DNA of 64,000 nucleotides from DASPLX01 sp035627375 (GTDB taxonomy: Bacteria > Pseudomonadota > Gammaproteobacteria > Burkholderiales > Burkholderiaceae_D): positions 1 to 64,000 of the forward strand of contig DASPLX010000007.1 of assembly GCA_035627375.1 (NCBI GenBank), in the 5' to 3' direction. The notes under the pieces were generated by a model. The model was given only the letters and a program-made list of their open reading frames with translations, was not told where the DNA came from and ran no database searches. The position numbers were made by a program, and so were the translations under genes. Below are positions 29,638 through 37,768 of this stretch, piece by piece. How positions within the stretch are numbered: the first letter of the stretch is position 1; each line of letters begins with the position of its first letter.

Positions 29638-30060
29638 TCAATCGACCAGGACGTCCAAGGCCTTTTGATAGCGATTGGCATGCGAACGCTCGGCCTTGGC
29701 CAGGGTCTCGAACCAGTCGGCGATCTCGTCGAAGCCTTCCTCGCGCGCGACTTTCGCCATGCCCGGATACATGTCGGTGTACTCGTGCGTTTCGCCGGCG
29801 ATCGCGGCTTGCAGGTTTTGACGGGTCGAACCGATCGGCATTCCAGTGGCCGGATCGCCCGCGACTTCCAGGTATTCGAGGTGGCCGTGCGCATGGCCGG
29901 TCTCGCCCTCGGCGGTCGAACGGAACAGCGCGGCGACGTCGTTCTGGCCTTCGATGTCAGCCTTGTTCGCGAAATAGAGATAGCGACGGTTCGCCTGCGA
30001 TTCGCCGGCGAAGGCGGCCTTCAGATTCGCCTCGGTTTTCGAGCCTTTCAGAGTGGACAT
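29638..30060 (-). CDS. Rubrerythrin without a rubredoxin domain
   Basis: A 140-residue diiron protein with the four-helix ferritin-like fold: FAGESQANRRYLYFA, TAEGETGHAHGHLEYL, AIAGETHEYTDMYP and AKAERSHANRYQKAL supply the Glu and His ligands. The C-terminal rubredoxin Cys4 site of classical rubrerythrin is absent, so electrons must come from another protein; the Fe-S protein encoded next is a candidate. Rubrerythrins reduce hydrogen peroxide. It heads the operon and is preceded by a leader containing a strong hairpin. Confidence 0.93.
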   Translation of the reverse strand: MSTLKGSKTEANLKAAFAGESQANRRYLYFANKADIEGQNDVAALFRSTAEGETGHAHGHLEYLEVAGDPATGMPIGSTRQNLQAAIAGETHEYTDMYPGMAKVAREEGFDEIADWFETLAKAERSHANRYQKALDVLVD

Positions 30061-30100
30061 GCGGATCTCCTAGTTTGTGTGATGTCGAGGGAACACCATG

Positions 30101-30126
30101 GAAGAACCGGGCGGCGCCCGGTCTTC
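30101..30126 (-). promoter_or_regulatory. GC-rich hairpin in the rubrerythrin 5' leader
   Basis: ACCGGGC (30106-30112) and GCCCGGT (30116-30122) pair around a 3-nt loop, extended by GAAG/CTTC with one bulge. It lies 41-66 nt upstream of the rubrerythrin start on the minus strand. It may be a leader structure affecting expression. No T tract follows, so a terminator is unlikely. Confidence 0.35.
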
Positions 30127-30159
30127 ACGCTATTCTGGGTTTCCCCCTTCGAAAGCTCA

Positions 30160-30175
30160 AATTGGCAATTCCAAT
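30160..30175. promoter_or_regulatory. Small AT-rich palindrome between divergent rubrerythrin and YqhD-like genes
   Basis: AATTGGCAATT (30160-30170) overlaps ATTGG-N5-CCAAT (30161-30175), both dyads, in the most AT-rich part of the 245-bp divergent region. It could be an operator controlling one or both sides. It does not fit the OxyR (ATAG-N7-CTAT) pattern. No confident promoter was found. Confidence 0.3.
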
Positions 30176-30305
30176 GCGCCGCATTGAAAAATCCAATGAA
30201 ACGCGAAATGAGAGCAGTTTTCATCTATCAAACGCCGCTCGCCAAAGCTCACTACAATGAAGGATTTGCAGGCCTCTCCCGTGTATCCGTATCGAAAGGT
30301 ATTCC

Positions 30306-31463
30306 ATGTTGAATTTCGATTTCCATAATCCGACCCGGATCCTGTTCGGCAAAGGCAAGATCGCCGACCTACCGAAAGTCGTGCCGTCCGACGCGCGCAT
30401 CCTGATCCTCTATGGCGGCGGCAGCATCAAGAGCAATGGCGTATTCGACGAAGTGAAAGCCGCCCTGGCCGGTCATACGGTGCGGGAATTTTCCGGGATC
30501 GAACCGAACCCGAGCTATGAAACGCTGATGCAAGCGGTCGAACTGGTACGCGCCGAAAAGCTCGATTTCCTTCTCGCCGTCGGCGGCGGATCGGTGATCG
30601 ACGGCACGAAATTCGTTGCCGCGGCGGTCGATTTCGAAGGCGATCCGTGGCAGATCCTCGAGCGGCGCGGCGCCAACATCGCGCGCGCCCTGCCGTTCGG
30701 CTCGATCCTGACCTTGCCGGCGACCGGTTCGGAAATGAACAACGGCTCGGTCATCACGCGCAAGTCGCTCAAGGCGAAGATGGCGTTCTCGAGCCGTCAC
30801 ACGTTCCCGAAATTCTCCATCCTCGATCCGAGCACGACCTTCACGCTGCCGCTGCGCCAAGTCGGCAACGGCGTCGTCGATGCCTATGCCCACATCATGG
30901 AACAGTACATGACCTATCCGGTCAATGCGCCTATCCAGGACCGTTTCGCCGAAGGCTTGCTGCTGACGCTGATCGAGGAAGGCCCGAAGGCGCTCGCGAA
31001 TCCGGACGACTACGACGTGCGCGCCAACCTGATGTGGTGCGCGACGCTCGCGTTGAACGGCCTGATCGGCGCCGGCGTGCCCCAAGACTGGGCGACGCAC
31101 ATGGTCGGCCATGAATTGACGGCGCTGTATGGTCTCGACCATGCGCAAACGCTGGCGATCGTACTGCCGGGCATGCTGCGCGTGCGCAAGGAGGCCAAGC
31201 GCGCCAAGCTGCTGCAATACGCCGAGCGCGTCTGGAATCTGCGCGAAGGCGGGGAGGACGCCCGTATCGATGCGGCAATCGCGAAGACGCAGGAATTCTT
31301 CGAACAAATGGGCGTCAAGACGCGCCTGAGCGGCTACGGCCTGGGTCGGGAGGCGATCGATCCGGTCTTGAAGCAGCTCGAAGCGCACCGCATGGTGACG
31401 CTGGGCGAGCGGCGCGACGTCACGCTCGACGTCAGCCGCAAGGTGCTGGAACTGGCGGTCTGA
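30306..31463 (+). CDS. yqhD: Iron-containing alcohol dehydrogenase, YqhD-like NADPH-dependent aldehyde reductase
   Basis: A 385-residue protein with MLNFDFHNPTRILFGKGKI at the start, an NADPH site YGGGSIKSNGVFD and GGGSVIDGTK, and the metal-binding set VVDAYAHIMEQY and HMVGHELTALYGLDHAQ. These match E. coli YqhD, which reduces short-chain and toxic aldehydes with NADPH under oxidative stress. It is divergent from the rubrerythrin operon, which suits a joint stress response. The length matches YqhD. Regulation by a YqhC-like activator cannot be checked; none is adjacent. Confidence 0.9.
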   Translation: MLNFDFHNPTRILFGKGKIADLPKVVPSDARILILYGGGSIKSNGVFDEVKAALAGHTVREFSGIEPNPSYETLMQAVELVRAEKLDFLLAVGGGSVIDGTKFVAAAVDFEGDPWQILERRGANIARALPFGSILTLPATGSEMNNGSVITRKSLKAKMAFSSRHTFPKFSILDPSTTFTLPLRQVGNGVVDAYAHIMEQYMTYPVNAPIQDRFAEGLLLTLIEEGPKALANPDDYDVRANLMWCATLALNGLIGAGVPQDWATHMVGHELTALYGLDHAQTLAIVLPGMLRVRKEAKRAKLLQYAERVWNLREGGEDARIDAAIAKTQEFFEQMGVKTRLSGYGLGREAIDPVLKQLEAHRMVTLGERRDVTLDVSRKVLELAV

Positions 31464-31493
31464 TCGACCGCAATGCGAGGATGCGTCGGACCG

Positions 31494-32000
31494 CTATGCG
31501 TCCGACGCCTTGTAGATCAACGCCACCGCCTCGGCCGCGATGCCTTCCTCGCGGCCGAGGAAACCGAGTTTCTCGTTGGTCTTGGCCTTGATGTTGACCT
31601 GGCTGGTGTACACGTCGAGATCGGACGCGATGTTGGCCGCCATCGCCGCGATATGAGGAGCCATCTTCGGTGCTTGCGCGATGATGGTGGCATCGACATT
31701 CCCGATCTTGTAGCCCGCTTCCGCGACGCGATGCACCGCCTCGCGCAGCAGGATGCGCGAATCGGCGCCGGCGAACTGCGCAGCGGTATCGGGGAAATGC
31801 CGGCCGATATCGCCCAATCCGGCGGCGCCGAGGATCGCGTCGGTAATCGCATGCAGCAGCACATCGGCGTCGGAATGGCCGAGCAAGCCGGTGGCATGGG
31901 GAATCGCCACGCCGCCGATGATGAGCTTGCGGCCCGGCACCAGCGCGTGGCAATCGTATCCCTGGCCGATCCTGAACGGCGGAAAAGTCGATATCGTCAT
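31494..32000 (-). CDS. ispF: 2-C-methyl-D-erythritol 2,4-cyclodiphosphate synthase
   Basis: A 168-residue enzyme of the MEP isoprenoid pathway, forming the cyclic diphosphate from CDP-methylerythritol phosphate. Motifs: RIGQGYDCHAL (metal-binding Asp and His), GLLGHSDADVLLHAITDAIL, GDIGRHFPD and KAKTNEKLGFLGREEGI. The start overlaps the ispD stop by 4 bp (ATGA), the common ispD-ispF order. Its stop lies 30 bp from the convergent yqhD stop. Confidence 0.96.
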   Translation of the reverse strand: MTISTFPPFRIGQGYDCHALVPGRKLIIGGVAIPHATGLLGHSDADVLLHAITDAILGAAGLGDIGRHFPDTAAQFAGADSRILLREAVHRVAEAGYKIGNVDATIIAQAPKMAPHIAAMAANIASDLDVYTSQVNIKAKTNEKLGFLGREEGIAAEAVALIYKASDA

Positions 32001-32695
32001 GACAAGGCTTTCAGATAGAGTTCGGCCAACGCCACATCGTGCGGCAGCGTGACCTTGAAATTGCGCGGACTGCCTTCGACCAGCAGCGGTTTCAGGCCCA
32101 GCGCCTCGACCGCGCTCGCCTCGTCGGTGGCGTTTTCGACCGCTTGCAGCGCCTTGCACAGCAGCGCGTAACGGAACATCTGCGGCGTCTGCGCCGCCCA
32201 TAAGCCGTCGCGAGGAACGGTAGTCGCCGAACGCCGCTCGGCATCTGCGCGCTTGAGCGTGTCGACCACCGGCAGCGCAAGCAGGCCGCCGACCTCGTCG
32301 CCGCGCACCGTTTCGATCAGGCGATCGATCAGCTTCCCGGTCAATCCGGGGCGGGCCGCGTCGTGCACCAGCACCCAGTCGCTGTCGAAGGCACGGTCGC
32401 GCATCCGCAGCAAACCGTTCAACACCGACTCGCGGCGCGTGGCGCCGCCGCAGTACAGCACCGTGACCCGGCCGGCCAGGTGCGGCGCAAGCGCCAGCGC
32501 ATCCGCCACGTAACCGTCCTCCGCGCCGACGACGACGAAGGTATGCGCGATGGCGGCGGATTCGGCGAAAGTATCGAGCGCATGCAGCAGCATCGGCTTG
32601 CCGGCAAGAGACACATATTGCTTCGGGCAGTGCGCGCCGACGCGCGCGCCGACGCCGGCGGCGGGAATCAGGGCGAAATAGCGTGCGGAAGTCAT
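31997..32695 (-). CDS. ispD: 2-C-methyl-D-erythritol 4-phosphate cytidylyltransferase
   Basis: A 232-residue cytidylyltransferase of the MEP pathway. The nucleotide-binding motif is LIPAAGVGARVG with PKQY, followed by VLVHDAARPGL, and a late segment TDEASAVEALG then NFKVTLPHDVALAE. It joins CTP to methylerythritol phosphate. It is coupled to ispF by a 4-bp overlap and divergent from mfd, whose start is 129 bp away. Confidence 0.96.
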   Translation of the reverse strand: MTSARYFALIPAAGVGARVGAHCPKQYVSLAGKPMLLHALDTFAESAAIAHTFVVVGAEDGYVADALALAPHLAGRVTVLYCGGATRRESVLNGLLRMRDRAFDSDWVLVHDAARPGLTGKLIDRLIETVRGDEVGGLLALPVVDTLKRADAERRSATTVPRDGLWAAQTPQMFRYALLCKALQAVENATDEASAVEALGLKPLLVEGSPRNFKVTLPHDVALAELYLKALS

Positions 32696-32751
32696 GCCGG
32701 AATGATACCGTAAGCGGCTGCGCCGGCGCCGGCAGGCCGGGGCGTATCGTT

Positions 32752-32757
32752 TATAAT
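32752..32757 (+). promoter_or_regulatory. Candidate -10 element (TATAAT) for mfd
   Basis: A consensus TATAAT at 32752-32757 lies 66 bp upstream of the mfd ATG. No good -35 match was found at 16-18 bp further upstream, so this is a partial promoter call. Confidence 0.4.
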
Positions 32758-32823
32758 TTCGCCTTGATTCGAGCGCCGTCCGCATCTGCTCCTGCCGCTC
32801 CGCCGACCCACCGTCGTTGCCCG

Positions 32824-35800
32824 ATGTCATTCGATCCGAAAAAGTCCCTTCCCAAGCCCGGCGGCCGATACGCCGTTCCCGCCGTCCATGGCTCGTCCGA
32901 TGCCTACCTGCTGGCGCGCGCCGCGGCCGAGTTGAAAGCGCAACGGCGCATGCTGGCGGTCGTCGTGGCCAATGCCGCGGATGCCCAGCGGCTGCTGGCG
33001 GAGATTCCGTGGTTCGCGAAGCAAGACGAATTGCGCTGCCACCTGCTGCCGGACTGGGAAACGCTGCCCTACGATGCGTTCTCGCCGCACCAGGACCTGG
33101 TGTCGGAGCGCCTGGCGACCTTGTACGAAGCGCAGAACGGCCAATGCGACGTACTGATCGTACCGGCGACGACGGCGCTGCTGCGCATGGCGCCCCCCTC
33201 TTTTCTGGCGGCCTATACCTTTTTCTTCCGCCAGGGCGAGACGCTCGATGAGGCCCGCCTCAAGTCGCAACTGACGCTGGCCGGCTATACGCACGTGACG
33301 CAAGTCATGTCGCCCGGCGAGTATTCGGTGCGCGGCGGCCTGATCGACCTGTTTCCGATGGGCTCGGCCCTGCCCTACCGCATCGACCTGTTCGGCGACA
33401 CGATCGAGACGATACGCACCTTCGATCCCGACACCCAGCGTTCGCTCTACCCGGTCAAGGAAGTGCGGATGCTGCCGGGACGCGAGTTTCCGATGGACGA
33501 TGGCGCGCGCACGGCCTTTCGCGGCCGCTGGCGCGAAGTGTTCGAAGGCGATCCGTCGAAATCGCCGATCTACAAGGACATCGGCAACGGCATCGCCGCG
33601 GCCGGCATCGAATATTATCTGCCGCTGTTCTTCGAACGGACGGGCACGCTGTTCGAATACCTGCCGGAGAATGCGAGCTTCGCCCTGGTCGGCGACATCG
33701 AAGCGGCGATCAAGCGTTTCTGGAGCGATACCAATTCGCGCTACGCCTTTCTCAAGGCGGACCGCGAGCGCCCGCTGCTGCCGCCGGAAGACCTGTTCCT
33801 GCGCGACGAGGATTTTTTCACGCTGGCCAAGCCGTTCGGCCGCTGGGTGATCCAAGCCGGCGATATCGCGTCCGACGTTTCCGCGCCGCTGCCGAACATC
33901 GCCGTCAACCGCCGCACCGACGATCCGCTCACCAACCTGCGCTCTTATCTGCTGCAGACCGGCCGCCGCGTGCTGATCTGCGCCGAATCGAACGGCCGGC
34001 GCGAAACGCTCCAGCAATACTTCAGCGAATTCGACCTGACGGTCGCGCTATGCGACGGCTTCGACGACTTCGCCGGCGCAACGGCGAAGATCATGCTCGG
34101 CGTCGCGCCGTTGCACGCCGGCTTCGAATTGAACGCCGACGGCGCCGCCCTGGCCTTCGTCACCGAGACCGAGCTCTATGCCGGTTCCGTGCGCCGCGCC
34201 GGCCGGCGCAAGCAGGAAGCCGTCACCCAGGTCGAGTTCATGGTGCGCGACCTGTCCGAACTCAAGATCGGCGATCCGGTGGTGCACGTCAACCACGGCA
34301 TCGGCCGCTACATGGGCCTGGTCAGTCTCGATCTCGGCGAAGGCGAAACCGAATTCCTGCATCTCGAATACGCCAAGGAAACCAAGCTCTACGTCCCGGT
34401 GTCGCAGCTGCACGTGATCTCGCGCTACTCCGGCGCGTCGCCGGAGGATGCGCCGTTGCATGCGCTGGGCTCCGGCCAGTGGGAAAAGGCGAAGAAAAAA
34501 GCCGCCCAGCAGATCCGCGACACCGCCGCCGAACTGCTGAACCTGTACGCGCGCCGCGCGACGCGCCAAGGCCATGCCTTCGAATATTCGGCGCGCGACT
34601 ACGAAGCCTTCGCCGAGAGCTTCGGCTTCGAGGAAACCGCCGACCAGTCCGCCGCCATCAATGCCGTCATCAAGGACATGACCAGCGGAAAACCGATGGA
34701 CCGCCTGATCTGCGGCGACGTCGGCTTCGGCAAGACGGAGGTCGCCCTGCGTGCCGCCTTCGTCGCCGTCATGGGAGGCAAGCAGGTCGCCATCCTGGCG
34801 CCGACCACGCTGCTGGCCGAACAGCACGCGCAGACCTTCGCCGACCGCTTCGCCGACTGGCCCGTGAAAATCGCCGAGTTGTCGCGCTTTCGCACCGGCA
34901 AGGAGGTCGCGCAAGCGGTCAAGGGCCTGGCCGACGGCTCGATCGATATCGTCATCGGCACCCACAAGCTGCTGTCGGGCGAAGTCAAGTTCTCGCGTCT
35001 CGGCCTGGTCATCATCGACGAGGAACACCGTTTCGGCGTGCGCCAGAAGGAAGCCTTGAAGGCGCTGCGGGCCGAAGTCGACGTGCTGACGCTGACGGCG
35101 ACGCCGATCCCGCGCACGCTCGGCATGGCGCTCGAAGGCTTGCGCGACTTCTCGGTGATCGCCACCGCGCCGCAGAAACGGCTCGCCATCAAGACCTTCG
35201 TCCGCAACGAGAGCGACTCGGTGATCCGCGAGGCCTGCCTGCGCGAATTGAAGCGCGGCGGCCAGGTCTACTTCCTGCACAACGAAGTCGAGACCATCGA
35301 AAACCGCCGGGCGATGCTCGAAGCCTTGCTGCCGGAAGCGCGCATCGTGGTCGCGCACGGCCAGATGCACGAGCGGGAGCTCGAAAAGGTGATGCGCGAT
35401 TTCGTCGCCCAGCGCCACAATGTCCTGCTGTGCACGACCATCATCGAAACCGGCATCGACGTGCCGACCGCGAACACGATCATCATGCACCGCGCCGACA
35501 AATTCGGGCTCGCGCAGCTGCACCAATTGCGCGGCCGCGTCGGACGCTCGCATCACCAGGCCTATGCCTACCTGCTCGTACACGACATGCAGGGCTTGAC
35601 CAAGCAAGCCCAGCGGCGGCTCGAGGCGATCCAGCAGATGGAGGAATTGGGCAGCGGGTTCTATCTCGCGATGCACGATCTCGAGATCCGCGGCGCCGGC
35701 GAAGTGCTCGGCGAAAGCCAGTCCGGCGAAATGCAGGAAATCGGCTTCCAGCTCTACACCGACATGCTCAACGAGGCGGTGCGCGCCTTGAAGAACGGCA

Positions 35801-36264
35801 AGGAACCCGATCTCGCGGCACCGCTCTCCACGACCACCGAGATCAACCTGCACGCTCCCGCCCTATTGCCTCAGGATTATTGCGGCGACGTGCACGAGCG
35901 CCTTTCGCTCTACAAGCGATTCGCCAACTGCGAGACCGCCGACGCGATCGACGAACTTCAGGAGGAGCTGATCGACCGCTTCGGCAAGTTGCCGGATTCC
36001 GCCAAGGCGCTGGTCGAGACGCACCGGCTGCGCATCGCCGCCAAGCCGATCGGCATCATCAAGATCGACGCCCACACCGAATCGGCGGTCCTGCAATTCA
36101 TGCCCAATCCGCCGGTAGACGCGATGCGCATCATCGAGCTGGTCCAGAAGAACCGCCACATCAAGCTGCACGGCCAGGACAAGCTGCGCATCACGGCCAG
36201 CATGCCTGATCTCGCGGCGCGCGTATCGCAAATCAAGTCGACCATCCGCTCGCTGGTAGCATAG
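32824..36264 (+). CDS. mfd: Transcription-repair coupling factor
   Basis: A 1146-residue SF2 translocase that removes stalled RNA polymerase at lesions and recruits UvrA. The N-terminal UvrB-like part has LLPDWETLPYD, SPGEYSVRGGLIDLFP. The RNAP-interaction domain is KIGDPVVHVNHGIGRYMGL (about residue 480). The motor has GDVGFGKTEVALRAAF (Walker A, about 635), IGTHKLL, IIDEEHRFGV (DEEH) and TATPIPRTL. Later HQLRGRVGRS and the C-terminal D7 region complete the usual length. ATG 32824 starts MSFDPKKSLP; an upstream extension in frame is not family-like. Confidence 0.97.
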   Translation: MSFDPKKSLPKPGGRYAVPAVHGSSDAYLLARAAAELKAQRRMLAVVVANAADAQRLLAEIPWFAKQDELRCHLLPDWETLPYDAFSPHQDLVSERLATLYEAQNGQCDVLIVPATTALLRMAPPSFLAAYTFFFRQGETLDEARLKSQLTLAGYTHVTQVMSPGEYSVRGGLIDLFPMGSALPYRIDLFGDTIETIRTFDPDTQRSLYPVKEVRMLPGREFPMDDGARTAFRGRWREVFEGDPSKSPIYKDIGNGIAAAGIEYYLPLFFERTGTLFEYLPENASFALVGDIEAAIKRFWSDTNSRYAFLKADRERPLLPPEDLFLRDEDFFTLAKPFGRWVIQAGDIASDVSAPLPNIAVNRRTDDPLTNLRSYLLQTGRRVLICAESNGRRETLQQYFSEFDLTVALCDGFDDFAGATAKIMLGVAPLHAGFELNADGAALAFVTETELYAGSVRRAGRRKQEAVTQVEFMVRDLSELKIGDPVVHVNHGIGRYMGLVSLDLGEGETEFLHLEYAKETKLYVPVSQLHVISRYSGASPEDAPLHALGSGQWEKAKKKAAQQIRDTAAELLNLYARRATRQGHAFEYSARDYEAFAESFGFEETADQSAAINAVIKDMTSGKPMDRLICGDVGFGKTEVALRAAFVAVMGGKQVAILAPTTLLAEQHAQTFADRFADWPVKIAELSRFRTGKEVAQAVKGLADGSIDIVIGTHKLLSGEVKFSRLGLVIIDEEHRFGVRQKEALKALRAEVDVLTLTATPIPRTLGMALEGLRDFSVIATAPQKRLAIKTFVRNESDSVIREACLRELKRGGQVYFLHNEVETIENRRAMLEALLPEARIVVAHGQMHERELEKVMRDFVAQRHNVLLCTTIIETGIDVPTANTIIMHRADKFGLAQLHQLRGRVGRSHHQAYAYLLVHDMQGLTKQAQRRLEAIQQMEELGSGFYLAMHDLEIRGAGEVLGESQSGEMQEIGFQLYTDMLNEAVRALKNGKEPDLAAPLSTTTEINLHAPALLPQDYCGDVHERLSLYKRFANCETADAIDELQEELIDRFGKLPDSAKALVETHRLRIAAKPIGIIKIDAHTESAVLQFMPNPPVDAMRIIELVQKNRHIKLHGQDKLRITASMPDLAARVSQIKSTIRSLVA

Positions 36265-36295
36265 AGAGACCGCATCCCCACCCCTTCCGCTTTTC

Positions 36296-37141
36296 ATGAT
36301 GAATCTGATACTCCAAGGACTTGCGGCCGACACGCCGACCGTCGAGCGCATCGCGGCGCTGGCCGACGCCAAGCGCATCACGCCCATCAACGCGCAGGCA
36401 TGGCGCTGCGGCGAAGTCGACTTTTCCGATGCCTTGAAACAAAGGATAGATGCCGAATGCCTCGCGGTCGGACTCGACTACGCCTTTGTCGAACCCGGCC
36501 GGAAATTGTCGGACTTCAAGCTGCTGGCCATGGACATGGATTCGACGCTGATCACGATCGAATGCATCGATGAAATCGCCGATATGCAAGGCTTGAAGCC
36601 GCAGGTGGCCGAAATCACGGAAGCCGCGATGCGCGGCGAGATCGAATTCCGGGAAAGCCTGGCGCGTCGCGTCGCCCTGCTCAAGGGGCTCGATGCGAAC
36701 GCGTTGCGGCGCGTCTACGACGAGCGCCTGGAATTGTCGCCCGGCGCCGAAGCGATGCTCGACGTGGTGAAGGCGGCGGGGTTAAAGACGCTGCTGGTAT
36801 CCGGCGGTTTTACTTACTTCACCGATCGCCTCAAGGACCAGATGGCGCTCGACTACGCGCATTCGAACGCGCTGGAGATCCTCGACGGCAAGCTGACCGG
36901 GCGCGTGCTCGGCGGCGTCGTCGACGCCGACGAGAAGCAGCATACCGTCGAGCGCGTCTGCGCCGAGCTCGGCGTGTCGCCGAAGCAAGCCATCGTCATG
37001 GGCGATGGCGCCAACGATCTGAAGATGATGGGCATCGCGGGCATGTCCGTTGCATTCCGTGCCAAGCCGGTGGTCCGCGCGCAAGCCGATGTGGCGCTGA
37101 ATTTCGTCGGGCTCGACGGCATCGCGGCCTTGTTCGATTAA
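36296..37141 (+). CDS. serB: Phosphoserine phosphatase
   Basis: A 281-residue HAD phosphatase making L-serine from phosphoserine. HAD motif I is LLAMDMDSTLI (about residue 80), motif II is LLVSGGFTYF, and motif IV is VMGDGANDLKMM. An N-terminal ~70-residue extension precedes the catalytic domain as in many SerB proteins. Two adjacent ATGs (36296, 36299) are possible starts. It follows mfd by 31 bp and is followed after 19 bp by a small membrane protein gene, so the three may be co-transcribed. Confidence 0.95.
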   Translation: MMNLILQGLAADTPTVERIAALADAKRITPINAQAWRCGEVDFSDALKQRIDAECLAVGLDYAFVEPGRKLSDFKLLAMDMDSTLITIECIDEIADMQGLKPQVAEITEAAMRGEIEFRESLARRVALLKGLDANALRRVYDERLELSPGAEAMLDVVKAAGLKTLLVSGGFTYFTDRLKDQMALDYAHSNALEILDGKLTGRVLGGVVDADEKQHTVERVCAELGVSPKQAIVMGDGANDLKMMGIAGMSVAFRAKPVVRAQADVALNFVGLDGIAALFD

Positions 37142-37160
37142 CTTATCAAAGGATAAAGCA

Positions 37161-37520
37161 ATGGTGGAAGTCGTCTTCGACAGCAAGCTCGAATCGGAAA
37201 AGAACACGGCATGGTGGCTGTATATTTTCCATGGCATCAGCTTTTTCTTTTCCCTCGGCGCATTGTCCTGGATTCCGCTGATCGTCAATTACCTCAAACG
37301 CGGCGATGCCGCCGGCACCTTCGTCTATAGCCACCACACGTGGCAAATCCGCTCGTTCTGGTGGTACCTGCTCTGGGTGATCGTCGGCGGCATTCTCTTC
37401 ATCACCATCATCGGCATTCCTCTCGCTTGGCTCATCTGGGCCGGCGCCTGGCTGTGGAAGGCATACCGCCTGGTCAAGGGACTGCTCGACCTCAACAGTC
37501 ACAAGCCGATGCCGGTGTGA
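37161..37520 (+). CDS. Small DUF4870-type membrane protein
   Basis: A 119-residue protein with three hydrophobic segments (about 20-45 YIFHGISFFFSLGALSWI; 69-85 WWYLLWVIVGGILFITI; 86-103 IGIPLAWLIWAGAWLW) and the intervening HHTWQIRSFWWY. This fits the DUF4870 family of small inner-membrane proteins without known function. AAAGGATAAAGCA precedes ATG 37161, a good ribosome site. Confidence 0.82.
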   Translation: MVEVVFDSKLESEKNTAWWLYIFHGISFFFSLGALSWIPLIVNYLKRGDAAGTFVYSHHTWQIRSFWWYLLWVIVGGILFITIIGIPLAWLIWAGAWLWKAYRLVKGLLDLNSHKPMPV

Positions 37521-37620
37521 TGCCAGCGATACGGCACCCGCAGTTTTTCCGTTGGCGCGCCACGATACCGCTATACTGATCCATATCCAATAAGAAACAC
37601 TTCACACCGTCCGCCGGCCG

Positions 37621-37632
37621 CTGAAATTTCAG
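37621..37632. other. 12-bp palindrome in a 248-bp gap before the FIST gene
   Basis: CTGAAATTTCAG is a perfect 12-bp palindrome about 137 bp upstream of the FIST gene. The gap 37521-37768 otherwise shows no gene and no clear promoter. The palindrome is short enough to be chance but could be an operator. It is not a LexA-type CTGT-N8-ACAG site. Confidence 0.25.
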
Positions 37633-37768
37633 TTTTGCCAATCCAAGACGTCGTGTGAGTTTGCGATAAGAAAAACCCGGTCAACGGGCGCGAAAACAGA
37701 CCGGCCGCAGTCAACGCGGTTCAGGCCCGGCGCGGCCGGCTTCGATTGGCCCGGCCGGAAGGAGGAAT

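Noticed and set aside
30160..30175. An OxyR-binding site upstream of rubrerythrin
   Set aside because: The dyad ATTGG-N5-CCAAT does not match the ATAG-N7-CTAT spacing pattern of OxyR half-sites.
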